Assembly (NCBI GenBank): GCA_000320605.2
Contig: KB445792.1
Location: 1,741,581 to 1,805,580, forward strand
Reading direction: 5' to 3'
Length of the DNA stretch: 64,000 nucleotides
From: Gelatoporia subvermispora B
Lineage: Eukaryota > Basidiomycota > Agaricomycetes > Polyporales > Gelatoporiaceae
This document shows, in pieces, positions 47,601 through 59,161 of this stretch. Under the pieces are notes generated by a model. It was given only the letters and a program-made list of their open reading frames with translations, made no database searches and had not been told where the DNA came from. The position numbers were made by a program, and so were the translations under genes. Each line of letters opens with the position of its first letter. Positions within the stretch are counted from its first letter, which is position 1.

Positions 47601-48506
47601 GTCCACTTTGTTTCACGGCTGCAGCTCTCTCATCTTGCCGCAGAGTTAAGTGGACAAGCGATGCTACCCGCACCTCTTTCTCCCAACGGAGAACAATTCA
47701 AGATGGACGCGAAGCTCACTCCCAGCGATCGTCGTAGAATCTTCAAGCAGATCATTGTCAAATGTGTCCTGCAACTGTTGTTGATTGAGACTACCAATGA
47801 CCTGCTGAGGAATGACGACGTGTACAGCACAATGCCTCCGGATCACCTGCTGCGTTTGATGGGTGTTTTGGACCATAGCTATCAATTCGCCAGGATGTTC
47901 AACGAGGACAAGGAACTCCGCACAGGGCTCTGGAAAGTTGGTAAGTTGTTACGAATGAATGCATGTTGAGACTGCAGTGCCTCAATGTCAGTACAGGGTT
48001 CATGAAACATCTGCCTAACCTCCTCAAGCAAGAGTCAAGTAGTGCAGCGACGCTCGTGCACGTTCTTCTGCGGATGTATTATGACCCACGTCCAGAACAT
48101 CAAGCTGCGAGGCCGCAGGTCGCTGAACGATTACTACCGTCAGTACCATCGATTGTACATGGTATGATGACATCTAATAATGTAACACAGGCTTGGTCTG
48201 GGAGTTCTGCAAGATTTCAGTAAACTGCGTCTGGACACGCAGGTCAAAAATATCGCAGCATGGACACCTGTGGTAGCCGAGATTCTTCAAGGATTCGTAC
48301 GATTTGATGACAAGGCAGTAAGTGTCTCGGCAGCTTTCTGACGCCCACGGTACTGATGGGTCACATAGTTTGCAAGATACCTGCCCGCAATATATCCTCT
48401 GGCTACAGAGCTCATGTCCAGAGACATGGCGCCAGAAGTTCGACAGGGCCTCCGGGAATACTTCATCAGGGTTGGATATATACAAGGCATCATAGATCGC
48501 ATATGA
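41665..48506 (+). CDS. SEC7: Sec7-family guanine nucleotide exchange factor for Arf (SEC7/BIG type)
   Basis: A very large (near 1,900 residues) trans-Golgi Arf activator. The first exon (41665-43200) holds an acidic, proline/serine-rich lead and the DCB domain ([40 protein letters not shown]). The HUS domain follows around 43.4-44.0 kb ([10 protein letters not shown]; the conserved box [21 protein letters not shown] is spliced from 43780 to 43850; NYDCDSEA). The catalytic Sec7 domain spans about 44.5-45.2 kb, with [40 protein letters not shown] and the glutamic finger in [20 protein letters not shown], then [19 protein letters not shown] repeats fill the rest to the C-terminus [14 protein letters not shown]. 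About fifteen introns. The architecture is DCB-HUS-Sec7-HDS, the order of yeast Sec7. The ATG at 41665 is the first in frame. Confidence 0.92.
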
Positions 48507-48643
48507 GCGCATTATTATTCGATTGTACTACCTACTAATCGCCGAGCACGGTTGTATAATGTCAGTTCCGGGTATATTTATGCAAAAGTCCCAGCACTGA
48601 ACCGAACGTGAGGGAAAGAGATGATATAGTACAGTATGCTCCG

Positions 48644-51600
48644 TTAGCGTTGATATCCGTACCCGCCTTGGAATCCGTTCACACCCTGATATCCCCATCC
48701 CGTGGGTTGCGCAGCCAGAGCCGCTGTATGGGCTATTAGTATACAATCATGTGCTCAGGCAGATAGTCACTCACAGTTTGGACGAAAAGCATCGTATTTA
48801 TCTGGTGAAAAGTTCAGACACAGATGAGAGGTTGTGGATGTCAAAGAACGTACCTGCGTTCTGGGGGCCGCCAGGGGTGTCTGCTGCGAAGGTTCCGCTC
48901 TTCATCGCCGCGAAAACGTTAGCCGGATTAGTGTTCTGAGCTGGAGGCGCCGGGGGCGCCGGTGGCGGCGAGCTAACAACGTTATTGAACGGCGATTGCC
49001 CGAAACCAGGGTTGAAGCCCGTCGGGTCTGTAAACCTAGTTAGCAACTTGTGCGCGGGAGGAAATAGACGGACTGACTGGGTTGAATAGGATTGAAACCG
49101 GGGTTCTGCTGGAATGAAGGCGCAGGTGACGAGCCGAATCCGGAACCCATTCCGCCCCCAAAGTTGCCTCCCATTCCACCACCAAAGTTGCCGTTCGGAA
49201 GTCCAGTGGGCTGAGACATCAGAGGTCCGGACATCGGGAAACCAGTCATTTGCGGCGCCATGGGCTGAGGGGTACCTGCAAACCCTGTCGGCTGCGGGTT
49301 GAGGAATGACTGTTGCTGGGGGACGCTTTGGAATCCTGGAGCCGTCGACGGGCGGGCAGGCACGAAACTGTTGAACCCAGTAGTCGTCGGGATGAGCGGC
49401 TGCAACAAGCTCTGATTCGCGGGGACCGGCGCGAACGGCCCGCGCGGTCCATTCGCGGACCCCGTCTGCGCTGGTGGAAGGAAGCCGGTCTGTTGCGCCT
49501 GCAGGTGCTGACCGATGGGCACAGGTGAGGGACCCAAACCCATACCTTGCTGGTAGCCGACCGGGGGAGAGAGTACCTGTGGCGGGGGGCTCCTTGCCAG
49601 CTGCGCAGAGGTCATTGGAGCCATAGGAGGAGCCTGCTGCTGTGTCACAGCAGGGCTCTGGGTGCGCATCTGAGAGAGACGAGCGAGTTGATCGAAAAGT
49701 TCGCTGTCTGTCTTGGCGAGCTTAGGAGCCTCCGGCTGTACAGGAGCGGCGAGCGCAGCAGGGGGCGGGGTGGGTGCAACTGGAGCGACCGGAGCGGGTG
49801 CCGGGGCTGGTACAGGCGGAGGCGCAGCCTGAACGGGTGCTGGAGGTGCAGGAGGGGGCGGAGGTGCTGGAGGTGCGGAGGGCGCGCGGGGAGCGACAGC
49901 GGGAGGCGTAGGGGCCAATGGTTTAGTTGAGCTCGGCCTGTTGGTCCACGCATCGTCGTCGAAACCGTTCTTGACTGCAGCTGCCGAGCTGCTCCTCGGA
50001 GGCGCCTCCACCGGAGAGGCCGTCTTTTGAGGGCTGAGCACTTGGGGCGAGCCCGTACGCTGGATCTGATCAGACGCGCTTGTAATCGCCGTGATATCGA
50101 CGCTGTTCGGTGGCAAGCTCTTGCTGGGCTGTGGACGTCCCCGCCGGACGTTCTTGAGCGCACCATTTGCTTCGGCAAAAAGATTGGGGGCCTGGCCTCG
50201 GGGACGACCATCTTCTTCAGCTTGCAACTGCCTAGCAAGCTCCTCGTCGCGGCGTAGCTGGTCATGGACAACATCAGTCTTGGGTGCTGGTTTCGGCTGT
50301 CTCTGCTCAATTGCCTTCTTCACCCGAATGATGTCACCCTCGCGCAGACCCAGTGAACGCATGGTCGACTCAGTGATATCGGGGAGTATGCTCTCGTCGA
50401 TCTTGTCACGCTCGAAGGAAGATGCATACCGAGTGCAGTCATCAACGTCACAGCCCGCGTTGAGGAAGAAGTCGAACCAGTCGACGTTTGACTTCTTCGA
50501 CGGCGAGATGCGAGCGGGAGTCTTGGCAGCGTCGGGTACCAACGACTGTCTGCGCAACTCGAGGGGTTCATCATCCTCCGAGTACTTGCGTGCAGATGCA
50601 GCTTTCTTGCTTATCAGCTTGTCCACGTAACGCATGTCCTCGGGCGACATCTTGTCCGATGGTACCTCGATGACGACTCCGTTGACCTTGTGCAGCCTGA
50701 CCTTGCCATCCTTGTATCCCAGGAATGCAGCCTCAACACGGAACTGGCCAGTCCTGTCATGCCATATGCGGGTGTTCTCGGGAGGAGGCCCACCTACACA
50801 GAATGTCAGCTCGGTTGTGTAGCCTTGTGATCCAGCAACTCACGTCGATCGAGCGACCCGCGCGCAGAGCTCGAAGAATCGCCATTCGATTTCCGAGGGC
50901 GGGGAGACGAGGGCTCTGCAGAGTCCCGCTTCTTGCGCGCGGCCTCCTCTTCAGCAGCCCGCTCTCTTTCCTTCTCCCGCTGCTTCTTCTCTCTTTCCTG
51001 TTCTCTCCGCTTCCTATCTGCCTCGGCGGCGGCGGCAGCTTCCTTATCACGCTGCTCCGCCTCCTGCTTCTTGCGCTCGCGCTCTTTCTCCGCGCGCGCC
51101 TTCTCAACCTGCTCGCGCGCTTTCGCCGCCCGTTCTGCCTCTGCACGTTTCGCGGCCTCCTGCGCAGCCTTCGCGACTGCCGCGTTGTCTACTTCTCGTC
51201 CAGCAACAGCAGCCGGGGCATTCGCGCTTGAGCTTGAGCTTGCACCGGTAACCAGCTATGAAACGTGTAAGCAGTGAATTCCGCTCGCAACATATGACAG
51301 CGGGGAATTACCTCGACATAGCTGGCAGGGACGACACCCTCAGCACCGTGTGCGTTGCGACATTTCCACCACTCATCGCCATCCCTCTCGAGGACGTGGA
51401 GGGTCTCGCCCTCCTGCACTGAGAGTTCGTCTTCCCCGTCCGCGCTAAAGTCGTAGAGAACCACGGCTGCCTCGCCATCCTCCACTGCCGGCTCCTCGAG
51501 CACCGGCTCCTCATAAGCAGGCTCTTCGTAAGCAGGCTCCTCGTGCGCTACATCCTCATCGCCATCGATGGAGGGTTCGCGCGGTGGAATGATCTCCGGC

Positions 51601-52778
51601 TCCCCCACATCGAAGTGGACGGACTTCTGCGCGCTACTGCGCGGGCGCTCGGGCACATCCTCTGCGCCGCCCGCAGCGGCAGAGCCCCCCGCGAGCGCAC
51701 GGGAGGCCTCGAGCTTCGCAATAATGCTCTCCGCGACGTCTCGAGAACCGGCGTGGTAGTGCAGGCTGATGGGTTCGTCACCACCGATCTCGATGTAGAC
51801 GTGCTTGTGCTTCTCCGTCTTGATAGACCCGACCGCGGACGTCTGCCACTTCTGCACCGGAGTCTACACGATATTGTCAGTATTGACGACTGCCAGCATT
51901 GTGCTAGTAAGGTACCTTGTCTGACTCGCTGGCAAAGAAGATGGCACCGTTACCAATGCCAAGTGTACCTTTCTTCTTCTTACCCTTCTTGTCCACTTCG
52001 GAGACGTGCCATGTCTTGATATCATCCGCTTGTGCCTTGGTAGCGGCAACGCGATCTGCGGGGTCCACATACACGCTGACAGGTCGTGGAGGCTGCAGAA
52101 AGTGTTAGAACGACGTATAACTGGCTACGAAGAGCATATACCGATGGAGGGACGACAATCTGAGATATGGGAGGCGCAGCAGGTGCGGGGGGAGACTCCG
52201 GCGCTGCTGGTGTCTCCGTCTCTTCGCCCACCTACACATAGTCAGTAGGAGGGTGGAGACGGGGTGGTAGCGGACTGACTTCTTCGACATAGTTGCCGGG
52301 GACATACCCGATCCTGTCGTCCTGCGACTCGCTCCGCACTAGTAGCCAATCGTCATCCTTGACGTATACATATAGGACCTCGTCCTCCTTCAAGTTTAGT
52401 TCCGTAGGCTGCTGTGCTTCATAGTCGTATAGCGCTTTGACGACCGATATGTGCTCGGCCTGGTGTATGTAAATCAGAATCTGACCGTAACAATACGACG
52501 TCGGAAGCATACGGGTTCGACGTAGGCAGCAGGGATGAGGCCAGAGGCACCTTCCTCGTCTTGTGAATCTGTCTTGACCTTCACCTTCCACCAACTGAAG
52601 GGTACATCAGCCTGAAGAACCTGGCACAATGCCAGGGTACCCACTCATCGTCTGTGCGCTCCAAGAGGAACAGAAGCTGGTTCTCCTTGATGGCTAGCTC
52701 TTCCTCTGCGTCGGGTTGTGGTTCGTAATCATAAGAGGCCTTGAGAACAGCGAGATAAGCTTCCGGTTCTGCAGCCAT
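48644..52778 (-). CDS. SLA1: SLA1-type endocytic and actin regulator with three SH3 domains
   Basis: Cortical actin-patch adaptor that links endocytic cargo and Las17/WASP. MAAEPEAYLAVLKASYDYEP begins SH3-1, SH3-2 follows (VVKALYDYEAQQPTELNLKE; YVPGNYVEE), then the SHD1/PH-like segment (RVAATKAQADDIKTWHVSEV; VYIEIGGDEPISLHYHAGSR). Glutamate-proline repeats (EEPAYEEPAYEEP, at about 51.49-51.55 kb) lead into SH3-3 (VVLYDFSADGEDELSVQEGE; GVVPASYVEV). A long K/E/R/A-rich coiled coil covers 51.2-50.9 kb. The SHD1 domain has IWHDRTGQFRVEAAFLGYKD, and a SAM-like SHD2 domain follows (DWFDFFLNAGCDVDDCTRYA). The C-terminal third is proline/glutamine-rich with repeated P-T-G-F and P-Q-T-G-F motifs, matching the TG-repeat region of yeast Sla1. 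The last exons finish with GYGYQR. This is the full domain order of SLA1. Confidence 0.92.
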
Positions 52779-53379
52779 TCAAGTGGGGGAGGAAGAATAT
52801 TATGGTGAGGCGGAAGGGCGCAGTAAACGATCGCACTCGGAACGCGCCTGTTTGGCCATGTGTAGATGGTTTCGACCGAAGGCACGTCACCATCTGTCTC
52901 CCGTCCTCTTTCCTCTCGACGGTCAAACACAAGTACATCGTTCTGATTTCGACGCTCTGTCGAGCGTAAAGTGCAACTATTTTATACTAGATACAGAGAA
53001 GTTCGAACTATGGGTGATGTGCGATAGTAGAGCCCCCAAATAACCTAAGCAGATTAGAACAGCACCAGTCTGGCTACACTCCACGGCTGGCGATGCCAAT
53101 AGAGTTCCGCTCGCCGAAAACATATCTCGCGATTTGGAATGGCAGATGGCCCTCCTGACAGCTGTATATGAGTGTATTGGCTACATCTGCTCGATGTGTA
53201 AAGCAGAGACGATGACTGCAGCTGGTCGAGCTGGCGCCACCTGGAAGTGGATAGATCATGTGAGGGCGCTTCGAAAGTTTGCTGTGAGTCTGAGCGGGCC
53301 CGCAACCTGCACACAGCTAGTCCTCTGCATAGACTCGACTTCCCCCCGCTCTCCCATTGCTGTCGATTGTGTTGTGATC
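52779..53379. other. Intergenic between divergent genes
   Basis: About 600 bases between the starts of SLA1 (minus) and eRF3 (plus). The frame upstream of the eRF3 ATG is open from 53134, but I prefer the start at 53380. No separate gene is seen, so this is promoter sequence for both. Confidence 0.4.
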
Positions 53380-55497
53380 ATGAGCAAGCTCAACGCCCAC
53401 GCGTTCTCTTTCGTCCCTGGACAGGCATTCCGTAATCCCACTCAGCCAGCTGCACCATCGCAGCCTCCTCCGGCTCCCATCGAACGTCCTCCGCAGACAG
53501 AGGCCCCTGCTCCTCCTCCGACCATATCTCTCAGCATCGGTGGTTCTAAGCCGGCTCCCACTCCTGCTCCCGCTGCCGTGCCCGCAACACCCGTGCCAGC
53601 ACCGCAAGCACCAAAGCCCGCCGCTACTCCTTCGCCCCGTGTTGCATCTCCGCCACCCAAACCTGCTGCCGCCGTTTCTGCTGCGGTATCCACGCCATCA
53701 GCCAAAACTTTCACCACCGAAAAAGCGAAGACAGATACCGCTGCCATCGCGCAAGAAGTGCGCAACCTCGCCGACGAGAATACGCTGCAAGATCTGTACG
53801 GACATGGTACGTCCCAGCCTATATCGGGCCCATCTCTATCCCCTGATCTCGTTTGCTTACGACCGCGATGCGCAATAGTCAAGGAGCACCTGAATATTGT
53901 CTTCATCGGACATGTCGATGCTGGCAAGAGTACGATGGGCGGTAACATCCTCTACCTATGCGGCATGGTCGACAAGCGGACGATGGAGAAGTATGAGCGT
54001 GAGGCGAAGGAGGCCGGCCGTGACTCGTGGTACCTCTCGTGGGCATTGGATTCGACACCCCAGGAGCGCGCGAAGGGCAAGACCGTCGAGGTCGGCCGTG
54101 CGTACTTCGAGACGCCGCAAAGGCGGTACACTATCCTCGATGCGCCCGGACACAAGACCTTCGTCCCCTCCATGATTTCCGGTGCCGCGCAGGCTGATGT
54201 TGCCGTGCTCGTGATCTCTGCCCGCAAGGGAGAGTTCGAGACCGGTTTCGAAAAGGGTGGCCAGACGCGCGAGCACATCATGCTTGTCAAGACTGCGGGT
54301 GTATCGAAGCTCATCGTTGTCATAAACAAGATGGACGAACCTACCGTGGAGTGGCAGGAATCGCGCTTCATCGAGATCAAGGACAAGCTCGGGCCATTCA
54401 TCAAGGCGGCGGGCTTCAACTTGAAAACTGATGTCAGCTTCATCCCCGTCTCCGCTTACACTGGCGCCAACCTCAAAGACCGTGTCAGCAAGTCCGTCTG
54501 TTCCTGGTGGAAGTACGTGTATATCTACTTTGAATATGTCTCCATAATCTTGACACATAATTCCAGCGGCACGTCCCTTCTCGAGCACCTGGACACGATG
54601 CCGATGGTAGACCGTAAGATCCATGCACCCCTCATGATGCCCGTCTCCGAGAAGTACAAGGACATGGGCACGATCGTCGTCGGGAAGATCGAGTCCGGTC
54701 ATATGCGCAAGGGCGACACGCTCTTGCTGATGCCGAACAAGAGTCCAATCGAGGTTGCTGCGATCTACAACGAGCATGAGGAGGAGACGGACGTGGCATT
54801 CTGCGGAGACAATGTGCGCATCCGTCTGCGCGGTGTCGACGATGAGGACATCAGCCCCGGATTCGTGCTCACGAGCCCGTCGCGGCCCATTCACGCAGTG
54901 CGCCAGTTCGAGGCGCAGCTCGCGATCCTGGACCACAAGAACATCATTTGCGCAGGCTACACGGCTGTAATGCACTGCCACACCATGGCCGAGGATGTCA
55001 CACTCTCGGTATGTACTTTGGGATCCAGACGTTCAATGTGTCTGTATCTGATAAGGCATGTAGGCGCTGCTCCACTACTTCGACAAGGCGACCGGACGGA
55101 AGTCAAGAAAACCTCCTCAGTTCGCCAAGAGAGGTACGTTATATTGATTTGCTGAGGACGTCACGGTGCTTGATAGCCATCCGTCATCCAGGCCAGAAGA
55201 TTGTTGCTCTCATCGAGGCAGCAGTACCGGTTTGCGTCGAGCGGTTCACCGACTACCCACAATTGGGTCGGTTCACGCTGCGAGATGAAGGTATGTCGTC
55301 CCTCGCCTAAGTATCAGAACATGGTGATGACCCTTTCCCCCAGGCAAGACAATAGCAATTGGAAAGGTTGGTGGCATTACTTTCCGGTTCACCCCGATGT
55401 CTAACCCATGTTCTAGATCACGAAACTCATCGAGGGCTCGCTGGACGAGGTAGCCGAGGGTGTCGCCAACCTCTCAGTTGCAGGTGCAGCCGCCTAA
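53380..55497 (+). CDS. SUP35: Translation release factor eRF3 (SUP35 homologue)
   Basis: A translational GTPase that works with eRF1 at stop codons. The start MSKLNAHAFSFVPGQAFRNP is followed by a proline/alanine-rich N-domain (PAPAAVPATPVPAPQAP) of about 130 residues, then a charged M-domain end (IAQEVRNLADENTLQDLYGH). The GTPase core follows with G1 GHVDAGKSTMGG, EKYEREAKEAGRDSWYLSWA (switch I), G3 DAPGHKTFVPSM, and G4 NKMD, then two beta-barrel domains (MPVSEKYKDMGTIVVGKIES; RPIHAVRQFEAQLAILDHKN). Four or five introns, the last two near 55015-55070 and 55130-55190, restore the C-terminus (FTLRDEGKTIAIGKI-TKLIEG; NLSVAGAAA). An in-frame open stretch upstream to 53134 has no family similarity, so I chose the ATG at 53380. 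No Q/N-rich, prion-type repeat is present. Confidence 0.93.
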
Positions 55498-55679
55498 GAT
55501 GCTTCAATGTAGACACGCATAGGAACCGAATGTAGTTGATATCTCGATACTCCGTGCTACGTTATACAGATCCTTCTACATGTCTTGAACAACACTTTCA
55601 GTTAGACGCGAGAGCCTCAAAGCTGTAGCAGACACTGAACTATTCATAACAAAAACTTATCACAGAGAAAACATAAAAA

Positions 55680-55761
55680 TGACCACCGCAGGGGTCGAAC
55701 CTGCAATCTCCTGATTACAACACGATCGTAGTCAGACGCGATGCCATTTCGCCAGGCGGCC
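55680..55761 (-). tRNA. tRNA-Arg (ACG) with a 10-nt intron, second copy
   Basis: The minus strand repeats every exon base of the gene at 39806-39887, from GGCCGCC to the discriminator A (55680). The intron is again 10 nt and again follows position 37, but its sequence differs (TCGTGTTGTA here, TTGAGTTGTT there). Pol III termination is provided by the T-run directly after the gene (minus strand, from about 55679 downward). It lies between eRF3 and the PIL1-RBR gene, outside both. Confidence 0.95.
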
Positions 55762-55955
55762 ATGTATAGGAGTCGACGCTAAGGCAATATGGCCGTAACA
55801 TCATGTTCTGCATTCCCACTACTTACTACAAGCCACTCAAGTAATATCATATTCTGATTGACACCCGTATCTGAACACTACATATGACGACAGATTCGTT
55901 AGATATTTATATCAATCGTATGGACGCATCCAACAGAACCAACACGACGTGTGAT

Positions 55956-58520
55956 TCATTCCCTGTCGCCAGGAGTGTCTTCGAAGAGACGGCAGCGGGC
56001 GTAATGTGTGTTAACAGCTTCGTTGATGTCGCTTCGAATCACTGAGCATATGATACGTTCGCCGCACAAGTAGCAGTAATGCCTATAATGCCCCTATTAG
56101 TCGCTTACACTGAGTTTCGAACTGACATGTCCAGCTTACGTATTGCAACCTGGAACCATGCACTGAGTTTCGGGTAAGATAGTGTCAAATATGTTCTTTG
56201 CATCATATATGCAGAAGGGTATAGCCACCTACCGTCATGTGGTTGCATCCTTCAGTTTTCTCCGCCGGTGTTTGGCAACCTAAGACGAGGTATGTGGGCA
56301 CAGATATGCAGATCTGTTGCCGAGAGCCTCACCTGGGCAGTGCTTCCAACCACGTCGGCTCATGAGGTGCGTGAACTCAGCAGACCCGTCGCAAGAGTGG
56401 ATCGGTCCTTCATTGTCAACCTCTCGGGAGCATGATCTGCACCACTTGTAGCCGCACCACATAGGGCATGTTATGATTTCTGACTCGTCGTATTCGAATT
56501 TATCCGCAAAAGCAGAGTTTTGACACCTATGTCGTGATGAATAGTGTGAGAGTGCGATCAGCGTGTCCTGAGAAGCCACGCATATACCTTCTGCAATGTA
56601 CGATGATGGAGTATTTCGAAAGTTGCATCTCAGTGAATATCGCATACTGTCTCTCCGTGACACCCAATTGTTGCATAAGAGACTCGTCTATCACTAAGGG
56701 TACTCGACTTCAGTACGGATCACCGAATACAGAAATGAAAATCCACCTCCGCCTTCTGGGCTATTCGTGTCGGTCATACAAAGAGGACACGATATTGGAT
56801 AATGGCGTCGCTCGACAGTCTCAACGACGAAGGATCGTAGGCAGTCCCTACAGAAAGCGTGCTTGCACCCAGGGACTGTTGCGATTTCCTCCAAACTGTG
56901 TTCGTCGAAACAAATACCACAGGAAAATTCCGGCAAGCCCTCGGTGTTATCACCTTCGAGTAGCTGTCTGCCGCCGTGATTGCCTCTCGCGTCCTGGGGA
57001 ACTGCGGGCGTCATGAGGTAGACTGGAGTATACATCGGTGGTGCGTCGTCGTCGATGCCTTTACCCTTTTGTCCTGCTTGGCCGACTCCGCCAGATACGA
57101 ACTCTACCCCAGCCTTGCTAGTGGATGCCAAAGGAAATTCTGGCGATCTATGGGATTCCGTAGCCTCGTCGATGGTTGACATAAATGTGGTTCGTGAGCG
57201 CTCGACAAGAGACATCGGCCTAAAATCATTCGTTTTTGGCTTAGAAGTGCCTACTAACGTCAACGGGCGTGCTCGGCGGCCACCGAAGGAAGTACCGGGC
57301 GTAGGATTGGGACGGTGATGGGCTACCTGCGCAAGGAACGTGGCAGATTGGCTATCGTTTTGCTTCTTCGATCTGTCGTATGCATCATGCGATAACATAT
57401 ACGCGCCGAATTCAGTGATATCGCTGAGGGACGTGGCTGGCGTGCATCGGGGAATAGCTGACTGTATCTCAGGGGCGCAATTCTCATCTGCTTGAAGCAC
57501 GAACAGTGAATATCGGTCTGCGCTTCTTTGAGACTGCACACTATTTACTGACCTTCTAATGATGTTGAGGCGTCAGGCTGATCATTCGCGAAAGGTAGAC
57601 GGGAGTCGAGGTGGGATAAGTCTGGGATGGGGTCCGGAGAGAAGGCAACCTGATTGATGCGACGCTGCGCTTCTGACACGAGGTACTCGGTTTGCGCATA
57701 ACCAGAGTAAATCGCACGAGGGAGACCAGGCTCGGTGGATTCGATAGGCACCTCTTGGATTACGAGTTTACCAACTTCGCCAGCAATCTGGCGGTGACGC
57801 ATTAGAAAAGGTTGATATGACAGGGCCACCGGTACTCACTACTCCCTTAAGAGAGCATTCGAGCATGCCTGTAAACTTGAGTCCTATCCATTCTTTCGCA
57901 CTTATACGCTTAAAATCATCCAAGCTCGCTTTTTCGGCCACAATCACTGCGTCCAATGCACGGATTTCCGCCCTCAATTTTGTAAGCAAATCCACCTGTG
58001 CGTGCCAATTGCTGTTGTTAGGTTTCATCTTGAGCGACGCCTTGTGCGCAGATTCGGCCTTTGCTGTTAGTTGCGTTTGTCGCCTTCGCAGGTCATCTAG
58101 TGCCTCTTCCTTGTCACGAACAGCCTTCATATGTTGTCGTACAGCGGCGATATGGCTTGCAAAGGTTGTCAGGGCGCATGCATATTGTCTGTATAACAGA
58201 GCTGAGGCAGAGAGGATATCCTACGCATCTATTGAGCAAAAACATATCTCGATAATACGTAACATACACTCAGGTCGTCGCCTTCGCTTGATCCCCATGT
58301 TTTTAATGCTTCTGATGCAGCGAGTACATCGTCACTAAGTTTTTCCAGTCTGCCATGGAGCTGTCCAGTGACATTCACGATCGCGATGTATAGGCTACAC
58401 GTACGAGCTCAGGACCGATTTCTCTGCATTTATGAGACTTTGCAGGCCCCGATGGTCCTTATTGCCGAGGAACGGTATGGTTGTATTGTGGGCAATCTTG
58501 CTCGCTGCTCGCTTGAGCAT
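55956..58520 (-). CDS. PIL1-like eisosome domain fused to an RBR E3 ubiquitin ligase
   Basis: N-terminal half: a basidiomycete-type PIL1 core, a BAR-like membrane-bending protein of eisosomes. It starts MLKRAASKIAHNTTIPFLGN and continues with LQSLINAEKSVLSS, ASEALKTWGSSEGDDL, ASHIAAVRQHMKAVRDKEE, SAKEWIGLKFTGMLECSLKG, GEVGKLVIQEVPIESTEPGL and YSGYAQTEYLVSEAQRRINQ. A 65-nt intron near 57490-57554 joins SLE to DENCAPEIQSAI, keeping phase, and enters an open frame that holds a PIL1-like tail (SDITEFGAYMLSHD) and, with no stop between, RING1 (FSCGICFDEH ... C-K-H-A-F-C ... C-P-L-C). The IBR (HCRR/CQNSAFADKFEYDE; CGYKWCRSCS) and RING2 (CPG/CQTPAEKTEGCNHMT/C) follow over three short introns and a 23-nt microexon (56162-56140). 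The presumed catalytic cysteine is codon 56245-56247. The end is RLFEDTPGDRE. Both halves keep their key residues. A transcript is needed to prove the join. Confidence 0.7.
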
Positions 58521-59161
58521 CTCGGGCGTCAGACTTGTCTCGATCAAGCTGGATTAGACGTTGTTAGTAGAAGGGTAATGTTGAGGGGTAATGCGGTTGA
58601 GTGAGGTGGGGCCAGTGCGGTGCAGCAGCTGCTGTAGTGCCCTAAAGGCCAAAACTCAGCCGAATTATCTATCGTAAGGAGACCTGGATCGTCCGAATAA
58701 CGTTCCGCAGTCATGCCCGTGTAAGCTGATAGTACTCCCCGCCTTCCGGATTCATAGAGCTTATAAGGTTCTGTCTGGCTCGCGTGTCGAAACTCGGAAG
58801 GAGCTGTATCAAGGAAGTACTGTCTTCGGCTTAACGCGCTTCACCTGCCTTTCGAGACCTCTTGGCGTCTCTCCCCGGGACCCGTCTGCCTGGACCCTCA
58901 GGGGGCCTGAGCAGCTGGGGTGTCGGTCCGAATCAGCGCTCTAACAGTTCGGAGTAGAGTTCATTGACTGTGTCCTGCCTCACATCTTGCATGGATTAAA
59001 TGACGTGTGTGACGTTAGATGGACGAAATTGAGTAGCGAACGATGGACGAGATTGAGCAGCAAATGTAGACGTATTCAACAGCACAATTGTTAGGAGGAG
59101 CTGATTGTATATGGTACAACGTGTACAAAGATCGAAAGAACGGAAGCGTTCACGAGCACGA
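58521..59161. other. Intergenic between PIL1-RBR and the second RBR gene
   Basis: About 640 bases upstream of the PIL1-RBR start. Beyond the 24-bp repeat at 59018-59065 I see no gene. It contains the PIL1-RBR promoter and the 3' end of the second RBR gene. Confidence 0.4.
59018..59065. repeat. 24-bp tandem duplication
   Basis: Two adjacent 24-bp units (59018-59041 and 59042-59065) begin GATGGACGA and match at 20 of 24 positions. They lie downstream of the second RBR gene. Confidence 0.7.

Noticed and set aside
53134..53379. N-terminal extension of eRF3 from an upstream ATG
   Set aside because: The extra residues show no similarity to the family, whereas MSKLNAHAFSFVPGQAF at 53380 looks like a true eRF3 start.
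53956..54981. Long minus-strand frame of 341 codons opposite eRF3
   Set aside because: It is the antisense shadow of the conserved GTPase domain and has no domain of its own.
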